Below are positions 35,621-44,550 of a stretch of DNA of 64,000 nucleotides, one piece after another (the stretch's first letter is position 1; every line of letters begins with the position of its first letter). Made by a program: the position numbers and the translations under genes. Where the stretch lies: positions 62,001 through 126,000 of the forward strand of contig NZ_CP017269.1 in assembly GCF_001750685.1 (NCBI RefSeq). Direction: 5' to 3'. Origin of the DNA: Geosporobacter ferrireducens (GTDB taxonomy: Bacteria; Bacillota; Clostridia; Peptostreptococcales; Thermotaleaceae). The notes below the pieces were generated by a model, which was given only the letters and a program-made list of their open reading frames with translations, searched no databases and was not told where the DNA came from.

Positions 35621-36499
35621 CTAATTATTTGATGTTTTCATTTCCGGCCTGCCTGGCTGTTCGCCTTCAAGGCGCTGGGGGTATAACACTTTGGCAACTG
35701 TATCGGCCTGCGCTTGTGTCAAAGTTCCATCCTCCACCAGTTTCTGCATAGGGCCGGCTGCTGCACCTTCCTCAGGTTTTGCGCCTTTTTTGCTTTCAAA
35801 ATAAGCTTTGCGCTCTTCCTCTGTCATGTCTTTGGACTTTTCCGTTTCAGCTTTGCGGGTTTCTTTTTCCTGTTCTAAATAAACCAGGATCGTACCCGCT
35901 TGTGCTTTTGTAATTGTATTGGCATCCACAAGACTAGCCAGCTGTTTTTCTATTTCTTCCTGACGTTTTTCTTGATTATCGTTCATCTTTACTCCCATTT
36001 GTTCTTTTTGATATGTATGGATGGCCTCTGCCTGCGCCTGTGTTAGTATCCCGGCAGCAACCATTTCTGCCGTAAAATCGGATTTACCTTCCGGCTTTTC
36101 CTCTTTTCTGCTTTCATAATATGATTTACGTGCTTCTTCCGTCATGCTTTTTGTCTTTTCCATCTCAGCTTTTCGTTCTTCATTCTTTTCCTCATAGAAG
36201 CTGACCATCTTCTCTGCGGTTTCCTGTGTAATAATTCCTGCATTTACGAGACTTTCCGTTAGTGTTTTCATCATATCCTGTTGGTTTCTCATTCCAGTTT
36301 GGTCCATTGGGCCGGGTCTTTCTTCCCCTATTGCCCCTCCCATTTTTCCGGGACTTGTTTCATTTGATTGGTTTATACCCAGTTTTTGATCTAATGGATT
36401 ATTTACATTGACATTATTCGCAAATCCTACACCTCCCATGACCAAAAGTGCGCCTCCGATTACAACCGTGCTTACGATAGATGCTGCTTTCCTTTTCAT
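35621..36499 (-). CDS. Secreted DUF2680-like repeat protein
   Basis: A 292-residue exported protein (signal peptide to about residue 28, cleaved after GFA). It has four copies of a helical motif of the form L-V-x-A-G-x-I-T-x-x-Q-A, such as LVNAGIITQETAEKM and LVDANTITKAQAGTI, with long lysine/glutamate helices between them. Copies 1 and 3 share a long tail (ERKAEMEKTKSMTEEARKSY and RKAETEKSKDMTEEERKAYF), so an internal module of about 100 residues was duplicated. The motif resembles DUF2680. It is divergent from a two-component system that may control it. Confidence 0.72.
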   Translation of the reverse strand: MKRKAASIVSTVVIGGALLVMGGVGFANNVNVNNPLDQKLGINQSNETSPGKMGGAIGEERPGPMDQTGMRNQQDMMKTLTESLVNAGIITQETAEKMVSFYEEKNEERKAEMEKTKSMTEEARKSYYESRKEEKPEGKSDFTAEMVAAGILTQAQAEAIHTYQKEQMGVKMNDNQEKRQEEIEKQLASLVDANTITKAQAGTILVYLEQEKETRKAETEKSKDMTEEERKAYFESKKGAKPEEGAAAGPMQKLVEDGTLTQAQADTVAKVLYPQRLEGEQPGRPEMKTSNN

Positions 36500-36611
36500 A
36501 CATTATTCTCCTTTCATGGTTAAAATTTTATTTGCCCTGTTTGAGCACATCTCTATCATACACTCTGTTTTTTTCAGTTTTTTTTACATATTGTCACAAA
36601 ATAAAATAGGT

Positions 36612-36674
36612 TTTGTAACAGTTTTGTCAACAAATCTATTTTCACTTAGATTGGAAAAAAGAATATGATATAAT
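36612..36674 (+). promoter_or_regulatory. Direct repeat and -10 box of the second two-component operon
   Basis: TTTGTAAC and TTTGTCAA begin 11 bases apart (36612 and 36623), and a perfect TATAAT lies at 36669-36674 without a good -35. This is the layout expected for an OmpR-type regulator activating its own promoter. The repeat pair may also serve the divergent gene at 36499. Confidence 0.5.
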
Positions 36675-36717
36675 CTTTCTAGCAAAGCATCTATTCGATA
36701 AGGTAAGGTGGATTTAA

Positions 36718-37398
36718 TTGGAGAAGAAAACTATTTTAGTTGTTGATGATGAATTAAAAATACGAATCCTTTTAAAAGATTTCCTTGAAAGGGAAGGTTT
36801 TATCATTATAGAATCTCCTGATGGAAAACATGCACTGGATACATTTCAAAACTCGGGTAAGAACATCGATCTCATTCTTTTGGATGTAATGCTTCCTGAA
36901 TACGACGGCTGGACAGTCTGCAGAGAGATTAGAAAGGTATCCCAAGTACCGATTATTATGCTGACGGCTAGAAGTGAAGACTTTGATGAAGTACATGGTT
37001 TTGAAATTGGCGCTGACGATTATGTAAAAAAACCGGTAAAACCTACAGCTTTAATTGCCAGGATCAATGCATTCTTCCGAAGAATAGATAACGGTAAAAC
37101 TGAAAACAAAATATTAGCACACGGTGGGCTTGAAATTAATGATGCCGCCCATACTGTCAAAGTGGAAAATGAAGAAATCATTTTGAGTCCAAAAGAATAT
37201 GCCCTTCTATTGTTTCTGGTTGAGCATAAAGGCAAGATCATATCCAGAGAACAATTGCTTAATCTGGTCTGGGGCTATGAATATTATGGAAGCTTGAGAA
37301 CGGTAGACACACATATTAACAGATTGAGAATAAAGCTCGGAAAAAAGGGCGATGCCATTACAACAATCAGAGGCTTCGGATATAGATTTGAGGGATGA
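36718..37398 (+). CDS. OmpR/PhoB-family response regulator
   Basis: A 226-residue regulator starting at TTG, seven bases after AAGGTGG. The receiver domain has VVDDE, phospho-acceptor Asp in LILLDVMLPEYDG, IIMLTAR and DDYVKKPV. A winged-helix domain ends TTIRGFGYRFEG. It overlaps the downstream kinase by four bases (ATGA), so the two are translationally coupled. It probably controls the divergent repeat protein (inference from position). Confidence 0.95.
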   Translation: MEKKTILVVDDELKIRILLKDFLEREGFIIIESPDGKHALDTFQNSGKNIDLILLDVMLPEYDGWTVCREIRKVSQVPIIMLTARSEDFDEVHGFEIGADDYVKKPVKPTALIARINAFFRRIDNGKTENKILAHGGLEINDAAHTVKVENEEIILSPKEYALLLFLVEHKGKIISREQLLNLVWGYEYYGSLRTVDTHINRLRIKLGKKGDAITTIRGFGYRFEG

Positions 37399-38975
37399 GT
37401 ATGAATGTGTCCATTCGATTTAAACTGCTAATATATATGACCGTAAATATCGTTCTGTTTGCAGTGCTTTTATATGGCTCCAACACATTTTTTGCCGAGA
37501 AATATTATATTAACCATAAAAAAAATACCCTTATTGAAAGCAGTCAAAAAATTTCGGAGCTTATTGCTGAAAAAAGAAGAGAATCCGACTTCCATGATGA
37601 AAATCTGATTTATGAAATTAACACGTTGGAAAAGAGTATCGGCGGAACTATTTTTATCGGTACACTAGACGGAACCGTGTATTATCCGCTTTCAACCGGT
37701 CATAGTCCGCCGCAGCGGCCTGGTTTTATAACGGATCTCCCTAATCCGGACAACGAACCCGGTCCGCCTCCCAGGCCTGATTTTAGACTCCCTAAAACCC
37801 CTAAGCGTAACATACAGGGCTGGGAACCTTATGACGAAACTTCATTTTTCTTTATAACCAAGGATCCAAATTTCAAAATTGAGACATTACGCTATCAAGC
37901 CCAGTTGGATAACGGTTTTGTCCTTTTGGTATGGGTTCCTATGACTGGAATATCCGAAAACGCATCCATATCCAACAATTTTACGACAATCATCGGATTG
38001 ATTACAATTGTGATTACGGGAATTTGGGCACTGTTTATTTCTGAGAAGTTTACCCGCCCTATTATGGAAATGAATAAGATTACAAAAAAAATGTCCAATC
38101 TTGATTTTTCCCAAACTTTAGAAATTGGTCATAAAGATGAAATCGGTCAACTGTCTCAAAGTATAAACCACCTGTCCTATAGCCTGGACAAGGCAATCAG
38201 CCAACTAAACAGCAAAAACCGGCAACTGGAGCAAGACATTGACCGTGAACGGAATCTGGATAAAATGAGACGTGAATTTGTTTCCAATGTATCTCACGAA
38301 CTAAGGACGCCTATTTTCTTAATCCAGGGCTACGCGGAGGGCCTTAAAGCCAATGTAGCTAAGAGCGAAGAAAAAAGGAATTTTTACTGCGATGTTATCA
38401 TGGAAGAAACTGACAAAATGGAGGGCCTGCTTAAAGACCTACTGGATCTTTCCCAGATTGAATCGGGCATGTTTCCAATCAATAAAATTGATTTCAATAT
38501 TTCCTCGCTGATTAAAGATATTGTTTCAAAATATGAACCGATCCTCACCGATAAAAATATCCATATATCCATAGAAATAAAAGAGGAATTGACGGCACAT
38601 GCTGATCCGGTAAGAATTGAACAAATAATCGTAAATTTTATTAATAATGCAATCGATCATGTAGACAAAAACAAAGTTATCAAGCTGACTGTAGAATCTA
38701 TCGGCAAAAAAATCAGGGTTTCGGTATATAATTCAGGGTCAACCATTCCTGATGAATCCTTGAATAAAGTATGGACCAGCTTTTATAAAATAGATAAAGC
38801 CAGAACGAGGGATTTGGGAGGAACAGGACTGGGTTTGTCTGTTGTCCGGGCTATCCAGGAGGCACATTCCAATAACTTTGGAGTTATTAACAGAGAAAAT
38901 GGTGTTGATTTTTGGGTTGAAATAGATATTAAAGAAACAGACATTACGGACACACAAAAAGAATTCTCAGCATAA
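37395..38975 (+). CDS. Sensor histidine kinase with a proline-rich sensor domain
   Basis: A 526-residue kinase. Helix 1 spans about residues 10-28. The extracytoplasmic domain (about 29-190) contains an unusual proline-rich stretch (HSPPQRPGF, EPGPPPRPDFRLPKTPKR). Helix 2 (about 195-215), HAMP, HisKA with FVSNVSHELRTPIFLIQGYA and HATPase with NFINNAIDH and GGTGLGLSVV follow. All catalytic motifs are present. The sensed signal is unknown; the proline-rich loop and the neighbouring secreted repeat protein suggest surveillance of the wall or envelope. Confidence 0.92.
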   Translation: MSMNVSIRFKLLIYMTVNIVLFAVLLYGSNTFFAEKYYINHKKNTLIESSQKISELIAEKRRESDFHDENLIYEINTLEKSIGGTIFIGTLDGTVYYPLSTGHSPPQRPGFITDLPNPDNEPGPPPRPDFRLPKTPKRNIQGWEPYDETSFFFITKDPNFKIETLRYQAQLDNGFVLLVWVPMTGISENASISNNFTTIIGLITIVITGIWALFISEKFTRPIMEMNKITKKMSNLDFSQTLEIGHKDEIGQLSQSINHLSYSLDKAISQLNSKNRQLEQDIDRERNLDKMRREFVSNVSHELRTPIFLIQGYAEGLKANVAKSEEKRNFYCDVIMEETDKMEGLLKDLLDLSQIESGMFPINKIDFNISSLIKDIVSKYEPILTDKNIHISIEIKEELTAHADPVRIEQIIVNFINNAIDHVDKNKVIKLTVESIGKKIRVSVYNSGSTIPDESLNKVWTSFYKIDKARTRDLGGTGLGLSVVRAIQEAHSNNFGVINRENGVDFWVEIDIKETDITDTQKEFSA

Positions 38976-39023
38976 GCTTACTTGGCTCAAAAGTATTCTA
39001 GAGCTTTTGCATGAAATAGAATG

Positions 39024-39068
39024 AAAAAACATCTCCAAAATATTCTTATTTTGGAGATGTTTTTATTT
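39024..39068. terminator. Bidirectional intrinsic terminator
   Basis: ACATCTCCAAAATA pairs with TATTTTGGAGATGT around a four-base loop, flanked by A and T runs. It lies between the convergent kinase and proB genes and overlaps the proB stop codon. Confidence 0.92.
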
Positions 39069-39879
39069 GCTCTTTCCCTGTTGTACTGTGACCGGGAAGA
39101 AACACTGTGGCTCTTTCTGTTCCGCTGAGGAGTCTGTCTAATATTCTTTCTTTCTTCCCATTAGCCAATATCATCGGTATTCCATAACTATTTACTTTTT
39201 TTGCTGCCTCCAGCTTCGTAGCGATTCCTCCTGTACCAAAATCGCTGGTGTCTCCAACTTCGACCGTCGTGAGCAGCTGATCTATATCTTCTACTTCTTC
39301 AATCAAAGTAGCATCATGATGTTCGTTGGGATTCCTATTGTATAGTCCGTCTATATCGCTAAATAATATCAGTAGGTCTGCGTTCCACAGGTTCGTCGTC
39401 AGAGCTGCCAGCGTATCGTTATCTCCAATCTTTATTTCCTCTACACTAACGGTATCATTTTCATTGATAATAGGCACAACCCCTTCATCCAGCAGTGTGA
39501 ACAGCGTATTTCTAATGTTTAGGGTTCTGCTTCCATCTAAAAAATCATCTCTTGTTAAAAGCATTTGCCCTACATGGATCTGATGGGCAGCAAATACTTT
39601 TCGATAAGCGTCCATTAGTTCTACTTGACCAATTGCACACAAAGCCTGCTTATAGTGCATATCTGCCTTGCGCATCCACTTGCCAATGGTGGCTACCCCG
39701 GCGATTCTAGCCCCTGAGGATACCAGCACAATTTGCTTTCCATTTCCAATTAAACCTGCTACCTGATCACTTAAGGCATTCAAAAATTCCTTATTAATAC
39801 TCCCATCTGCATTGGCCAGTGTATTGCTTCCAATTTTAATAACAATTTTTTTGCTGTTTTCAATAATTGATGCAAGCAT
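39046..39879 (-). CDS. proB: Glutamate 5-kinase
   Basis: A 277-residue amino-acid kinase catalysing the first step of proline synthesis, glutamate to glutamyl-5-phosphate. Motifs are VIKIGSNTLAN, VLVSSGARIAGV, NENDTVSVEEIKIGDNDTLAAL and GTGGIATKLEAAK. It lacks the C-terminal PUA domain found in E. coli ProB, as in many clostridial enzymes. It is the second gene of proA-proB, nine bases after proA, under the proline T-box. Confidence 0.95.
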   Translation of the reverse strand: MLASIIENSKKIVIKIGSNTLANADGSINKEFLNALSDQVAGLIGNGKQIVLVSSGARIAGVATIGKWMRKADMHYKQALCAIGQVELMDAYRKVFAAHQIHVGQMLLTRDDFLDGSRTLNIRNTLFTLLDEGVVPIINENDTVSVEEIKIGDNDTLAALTTNLWNADLLILFSDIDGLYNRNPNEHHDATLIEEVEDIDQLLTTVEVGDTSDFGTGGIATKLEAAKKVNSYGIPMILANGKKERILDRLLSGTERATVFLPGHSTTGKEQIKTSPK

Positions 39880-39888
39880 TTTATCCCT

Positions 39889-41130
39889 CTATTCTCTTAT
39901 TTGTCCATTTCCCATTATTGTATATTTTGATGTAACCAACTCTTCTAATCCGATAGGCCCCCGTGCATGGATTTTTTGCGTACTAATCCCCATTTCTGCC
40001 CCAAATCCAAACTGGCCTCCATCTGTAAAGCGTGTTGATGCATTCACATAGACTGCTGCTGCATCTATTTGCCGTAAAAACAAGTTTGCATTTTCTAAGC
40101 TTTCCGTTACGATGGCTTCAGAGTGCTTCGTACCATACCGGTCAATATGCAAAATGGCTTCCTGGATATTTTGCACAACTTTTATGGCCACCTTATAATC
40201 CAAATATTCTTCCATCCAGTCTTGTTCTTCAGCTGTTTTTACAGTGATGATCCCTCTTGTCTTTTCACAGCCCATGATGTCAACAATTCCATCAAACTGC
40301 TTATATAATTGGGGTAAAAATTCACTGGCAACCTGTTCATGTATTAGTATGGTTTCACATGCATTACAAACACCTGGTCGTTGTATCTTTGCATTTTCAA
40401 CAATCCTAAGAGCTTTCTTCAAATTTGCACGCTCATCAATATAAATATGACAATTCCCTACTCCTGTCTCTATTGTTGGCACAGTAGCATTTTCGATAAC
40501 AAACTGAATTAATTCTTTTCCGCCCCGTGGTATGATTAAATCTATATATTCATTTAAGGTAAGCATTTCCATGACAACAGACCGGTCCACATCGTCAATG
40601 AAACCGATAATCTCCTCCGGCAGACCGCTTTCTTTCAATCCTTCTTTTACAGCATATACAAGAGCGCGATTAGAATGTATCGATGTAGAACTCCCGCGCA
40701 AAAGAATACAGTTCCCACTTTTTAAAGCCAAAGCAAAAGCGTCAATCGTTACATTGGGCCTGGATTCATAAATAATCCCGATAACACCCAATGGAACCGT
40801 CATTTTACTGATGGTTAAACCATTTTCCAATGTCCATACCCTATCACTGTTCCAAATAGGATCTCTTAAATCAATAATTTTCTGTATTCCTTGTATCATA
40901 TCTTCTATTCTATTTTCATCTAAGCGAAGCCGGTCGATCAGACTTTCTTTTATACCGGCTTTTCTGGCATTGAAAACATCTTTTTCGTTTTCTTGCATAA
41001 TATATTCCTGATGGATCCGTAGTCGCTTTGCAACATTTGCTAAAGCCTTATTTTTCGTTTTTGTGTCGGCTATACCCAATACCTTAGCGGCATCTCGCAG
41101 CTTTTTACATTGAATAATTAAACTTGACAT
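39889..41130 (-). CDS. proA: Gamma-glutamyl phosphate reductase
   Basis: A 413-residue NADPH-dependent dehydrogenase that reduces glutamyl-5-phosphate to the semialdehyde, the second step of proline synthesis. It shows the ALDH-like fold with NCILLRGSS, the nucleophile Cys in PGVCNACETILIH, and a conserved C-terminal FGAEMGISTQKIHARGP. The ATG is behind AAAGGAG. It is the first gene after the T-box, so the order is proA-proB rather than the more usual proB-proA. Confidence 0.96.
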   Translation of the reverse strand: MSSLIIQCKKLRDAAKVLGIADTKTKNKALANVAKRLRIHQEYIMQENEKDVFNARKAGIKESLIDRLRLDENRIEDMIQGIQKIIDLRDPIWNSDRVWTLENGLTISKMTVPLGVIGIIYESRPNVTIDAFALALKSGNCILLRGSSTSIHSNRALVYAVKEGLKESGLPEEIIGFIDDVDRSVVMEMLTLNEYIDLIIPRGGKELIQFVIENATVPTIETGVGNCHIYIDERANLKKALRIVENAKIQRPGVCNACETILIHEQVASEFLPQLYKQFDGIVDIMGCEKTRGIITVKTAEEQDWMEEYLDYKVAIKVVQNIQEAILHIDRYGTKHSEAIVTESLENANLFLRQIDAAAVYVNASTRFTDGGQFGFGAEMGISTQKIHARGPIGLEELVTSKYTIMGNGQIRE

Positions 41131-41196
41131 CTATATTCACTCCTTTATAATTTACATAATATTATTATGTAACCTTATTATTCCTATTTTGTATAT

Positions 41197-41412
41197 AAAA
41201 AAACCCTCATCCCATAAGGGACGAGAGTTTACCCGCGGTACCACCCTAATTAGTCATCAGACTCACTTAGAAAGACCTTAACGTGGTCAAGCCGTTATAC
41301 TCCAGAGCGGGTTCAAAAAGCTAGCATACAAAGCTCTCACCAATGCTTTGTTCTCTGTGATACATTACTTTTTTACTTTTCTCCTTCATTGCATTTCCTT
41401 ATTAATATTATG
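41197..41412 (-). ncRNA. T-box leader of proA-proB (apparent proline specifier)
   Basis: The T-box sequence GGGTGGTACCGCGGGT lies at 41231-41246 (minus strand), followed by the terminator (CTCTCGTCCC, loop, GGGATGAGGG, seven T; 41197-41227). Upstream are stem I elements, including the GGTGAGAGC stretch and GAACCCGCTCTGGAG. By analogy with characterised T-boxes, where the specifier follows GAA, the specifier reads CCC, a proline codon. Uncharged tRNA-Pro would then stabilise the antiterminator and switch on proline synthesis. Confidence 0.93.
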
Positions 41413-41416
41413 ATTG

Positions 41417-41445
41417 ATTATATCCGAATACACATCTCCTGTCAA
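41417..41445 (-). promoter_or_regulatory. Consensus sigma-A promoter of the T-box operon
   Basis: TTGACA, exactly 17 bases, TATAAT: a perfect match to the housekeeping consensus. The transcript would begin near 41410. Confidence 0.93.
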
Positions 41446-41491
41446 TGAATTTTATAGGTTTTGATGAACTTTTATCTTTCAGTAGACTTAA

Positions 41492-41521
41492 ATAAATGGC
41501 AGATACATATCTGCCATTTAT
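41492..41521 (-). terminator. Terminator-like hairpin after the MoaD/ThiS-like gene
   Basis: ATAAATGGCAGATA, two bases, then its reverse complement, 11 bases after the stop codon. On the minus strand it is followed by TTAAG, so the T-run is short, but position supports termination of the oxidoreductase operon. It lies just upstream of the proA promoter. Confidence 0.6.
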
Positions 41522-41532
41522 CCTTTCCCGCC

Positions 41533-41730
41533 CTATCCTCCAGCTAATAGATGGATCACTTTTACATCATCTCCATCACGAATGGGCGTTGATGCATATT
41601 CTTCCCGGTTAATCAGTTCTCCATTAATTCTTACGATTATTTTAGGATATGTATATCTTTTATTTTGAAGCAATTTTTCTACTGTCAGGTTCTCTTCCCA
41701 ATCAGAATCTCTTCCATTTACTTTAATCAA
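41533..41730 (-). CDS. MoaD/ThiS-like ubiquitin-fold protein
   Basis: A 65-residue protein of the beta-grasp ThiS/MoaD superfamily ending in the diagnostic Gly-Gly (HLLAGG). The LTVEKLLQN segment and IVRINGELINREEYAST match ThiS/MoaD family strands. Such proteins carry sulfur as a C-terminal thiocarboxylate. A copy next to an aldehyde:ferredoxin oxidoreductase suggests a role in the tungsto/molybdopterin dithiolene cofactor of that enzyme, a pairing common in anaerobes. It starts 31 bp after the oxidoreductase stop and ends the operon. Confidence 0.85.
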   Translation of the reverse strand: MIKVNGRDSDWEENLTVEKLLQNKRYTYPKIIVRINGELINREEYASTPIRDGDDVKVIHLLAGG

Positions 41731-41761
41731 AATGATATCCTCCCAGGTACGAATGATTTGA

Positions 41762-43918
41762 TTATAAATGTTTGCTAACGACTTCTACAACCTCTGGCAG
41801 GTCCATTCCCAAACTTTTGAGCTTTTCTACTGTAGGAACACCCTCCATAGTCCAGCCGCGGCGCAAATAAACGGCATCAACCAGTTTCTCATATTGTTCC
41901 TCACGGTAGCTTCTCAATTCCTTGACTTTTTCCTCTGTTGTCTTTCCTTTAGGATCAAAATCTAAAACTTCTTTCAACTGTTGATCATATCTTTCTTTTC
42001 TGGACTCATATTCTTCCACTGTAACCGGCCCTGCAGAGCGATATGGAATTCTGTCGTGTTCCCGCTTTCCGTAACCCATGCGAATATTAAATATTCTTTG
42101 GAAGTTATAGACTCTTTCTGATTGCCTGATCAACTCTTCCTTATCAATATTCTTCCCTGTAACACCGTTAAATATATCTACATAATTTTGCACATGTTCT
42201 GGTATTTTAGCTGGTTCATCTGAACTGGAATTACTCTCTGGCGCAATATCATTCCATGGCAATTTGCACAATCCGTTTAATCCAAACCAAGTTCTGAACA
42301 TTGGGAAATAATGGAGTGCTTCGGCTTTATCTTCAAAAGTCGGTATTTGATTATTTACCATGTCCATAAAGATCAGCCATGCTTCGTCATGCTGAGGCCC
42401 TTTGTTTGTCAATCCGTATCCTCCCTGTTGTGCTAAGGATTCCTTTGGCAGATACTCAGAGAATTCCAATCCTTTTTGCTCCATGCCTATGTCTTGCAGA
42501 AAGTCTGGGTCTGCACCATATTCTTCTACAAACATTTTCTTCATTCTACGAACACCTTGACCGGCGATCTTACCAAAACCTTCACCTCTGCTCATTTGAT
42601 GAAGTAGCTCAAGGGCAGCATCCGCATTTCCAAAATTCAGCTCTAATCCACCGGTTTTTTCTTTATCCAATATACCGTTCTCATAGCATTCCATAATAAA
42701 TGCGGTGATCGTTCCGAAAGATATGGTATCTACTGCATAGGTATCACAGTAGAAGTTAGCCTCTAATATATATTCCGGATCAAAAATACCGCAGTTTGAT
42801 CCTAATCCAGCTGCATTTTCATATTCTGGTCCATCAATCGTTACACAGTGTCCTTTATAGGGACCTGTTTTCAATTTGAAATTATCAGCTGCCTTTGCAC
42901 AGGATAAAGAGCAGCCATACCAGCAGCCATCTGCCATTCCTTGTGTCACATATTTCTTAACAAAAACATCGGAGGCAATTTTATAGGTGTCTGGGTGACT
43001 TCCATATTTATAATTATGTGTAGGCAGCAGATCATACTCATCCATGATTTCTATGATATTTGCTGTACCGATCTGACGCATGCGATTCTGTACGTGATCG
43101 AGACGGCTGATTTCCTTATGCAGCTTGATTCCTGCTTTATTAATTTGTGAAATATCTGCTGGATGATTCAAATCGCCCTTAACACCTTTAAACTTTACTA
43201 CCAATGCCTTTATGCGCTTATCTCTGAAGACTGTTCCAATTCCGCCTCTTCCTGCTTGTTTCAATCGTGCTACCTTTCTCCGAATATCGTAAAAAGTAAA
43301 ATTTAGAAGGCCTAGTAAAGTATGCTCAGCAGCGGTACCGGAAGTCACTACTGAGATATTTCGTTTGTCTTCTTCAGAAACCGCGTACATTTCTGTCAAC
43401 TGCTCTCCCAGCACATGGCCGTCTACTGCTTCTAAAGGTGCTTCTTCAATCCGTGCGATCCCTTCATTGCCATCAATATATATGATTACATCCTTCTCTG
43501 CTTTCCCTTGTATTTCGAGGGCATCCCACCCTGAAAACTTTAACAACGGGCCGAAATATCCTCCTACATTACTGTCTATAGGCATTCCAGTAAGTGGTGA
43601 TAGGGTAACTACCAGAGACTTTCCTGATCCAGGATATTGTGTAATCCCTCCAATAGGTCCGCTGGATATAATAATTTCATTTTCCGGATCTGTCCACTTC
43701 GTTTCAGAAGTTACTGCATTCCACAAATACCATAACCCAAAACCCTTACCGCCTATGAACTTCTCCTTCATAAGATCCGTAACTTGCTTTGATTCTATTC
43801 TTTGATCAGAAAGATTAACATACAAAGTTCTGTTCGTATAACCCTTATCTAATTTTCCAAGTTCATACTTATATTCGGCTAAAAGATTGTGAGCTTTTTG
43901 CATATCTTTTACATTCAT
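41762..43918 (-). CDS. Aldehyde:ferredoxin oxidoreductase family enzyme
   Basis: A 718-residue, probably tungsten-containing bis-pterin enzyme that would oxidise aldehydes to acids and reduce ferredoxin. Motifs are the N-terminal NRTLYVNLSDQRIE and GGKGFGLWYL, IISSGPIGG, the cluster cysteines in DGCWYGCSLSCAK (spacing C-x3-C-x3-C) with the fourth in LCKLPWND, and the pterin-binding DGPEYENAAGLGSNCG. It is longer than the roughly 605-residue Pyrococcus AOR, matching a bacterial subfamily. It is cotranscribed with a polyferredoxin (32 bp upstream) and the MoaD-like gene. The natural substrate is unknown; in context it may be an aldehyde made by the amine/amino-acid dehydrogenase upstream. Confidence 0.9.
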   Translation of the reverse strand: MNVKDMQKAHNLLAEYKYELGKLDKGYTNRTLYVNLSDQRIESKQVTDLMKEKFIGGKGFGLWYLWNAVTSETKWTDPENEIIISSGPIGGITQYPGSGKSLVVTLSPLTGMPIDSNVGGYFGPLLKFSGWDALEIQGKAEKDVIIYIDGNEGIARIEEAPLEAVDGHVLGEQLTEMYAVSEEDKRNISVVTSGTAAEHTLLGLLNFTFYDIRRKVARLKQAGRGGIGTVFRDKRIKALVVKFKGVKGDLNHPADISQINKAGIKLHKEISRLDHVQNRMRQIGTANIIEIMDEYDLLPTHNYKYGSHPDTYKIASDVFVKKYVTQGMADGCWYGCSLSCAKAADNFKLKTGPYKGHCVTIDGPEYENAAGLGSNCGIFDPEYILEANFYCDTYAVDTISFGTITAFIMECYENGILDKEKTGGLELNFGNADAALELLHQMSRGEGFGKIAGQGVRRMKKMFVEEYGADPDFLQDIGMEQKGLEFSEYLPKESLAQQGGYGLTNKGPQHDEAWLIFMDMVNNQIPTFEDKAEALHYFPMFRTWFGLNGLCKLPWNDIAPESNSSSDEPAKIPEHVQNYVDIFNGVTGKNIDKEELIRQSERVYNFQRIFNIRMGYGKREHDRIPYRSAGPVTVEEYESRKERYDQQLKEVLDFDPKGKTTEEKVKELRSYREEQYEKLVDAVYLRRGWTMEGVPTVEKLKSLGMDLPEVVEVVSKHL

Positions 43919-43950
43919 GTTTATTTCATCCCCCTTACTTAGTATCCCCT

Positions 43951-44388
43951 TTACTGTTCATCAACGGCTGCTGTCTCTTCAATCGCTCCTGTTACTGCAT
44001 CTACTTCCCGATTTCCTATAAAAATTGCTTCTGTAGGGCACTCTCTGGCACATAAACCACAGGCTATGCATTTAAAGGGTTCAATATAGTCATCATGTTG
44101 TCTCATAGCTTCTTCCGGACAAAAACCAACACACATAAAACAGCCTACACATAGGTCTTTCTTGATTCGAACCACATTGTTCTTATCTCTATACAAAGCT
44201 TCTACAGGACAGATATCGATACAGACACCACACTGATTACATACATTGATTTTACTTTCTCCTTGATCCTGGCTGATTTGAATGCAGGATTTTTCCCTGT
44301 TTTGCTGTTTAAAATATGCATTGGAACAGACTTCTTCGCATCTTCCGCATGCGATGCATTGCGCTTCATTTTTTTCTAATCGTTTCAA
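43951..44388 (-). CDS. Polyferredoxin (multiple 4Fe-4S clusters)
   Basis: A 145-residue cytosolic iron-sulfur protein. Cysteine motifs of the form CxxCxxCxxxC occur at CIACGRCEEVC, CNQCGVCIDIC, CVGCFMCVGFC and CIACGLCAREC, so up to four clusters, the first possibly paired differently. This resembles the electron-transfer subunits that accompany AOR-type enzymes. AGGAGGTGAATCAC lies before the ATG. It is the first gene of this transcript, 32 bp before the oxidoreductase. Confidence 0.9.
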   Translation of the reverse strand: MKRLEKNEAQCIACGRCEEVCSNAYFKQQNREKSCIQISQDQGESKINVCNQCGVCIDICPVEALYRDKNNVVRIKKDLCVGCFMCVGFCPEEAMRQHDDYIEPFKCIACGLCARECPTEAIFIGNREVDAVTGAIEETAAVDEQ

Positions 44389-44432
44389 AAGTGATTCACC
44401 TCCTAGATGATTAATTTTAGTGCTTTTTCAGT

Positions 44433-44461
44433 ATTTTCACATTCTTTAATGAATTTGTCAA
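44433..44461 (-). promoter_or_regulatory. Promoter of the polyferredoxin-oxidoreductase-MoaD genes
   Basis: TTGACA, 17 bases, GAAAAT, 45 bp before the polyferredoxin start. It suggests that these three genes can be transcribed apart from the sigma-54 operon upstream. I see nothing else in the gap 44389-44550. Confidence 0.6.
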
Positions 44462-44550
44462 TTATTAATTCATTTCAAACCTCAGGGAATCATTTCAGTC
44501 TGTTAAACTTTTATACAATTATACTCCCTTCCGGTGAAAAGAATAGAGAT

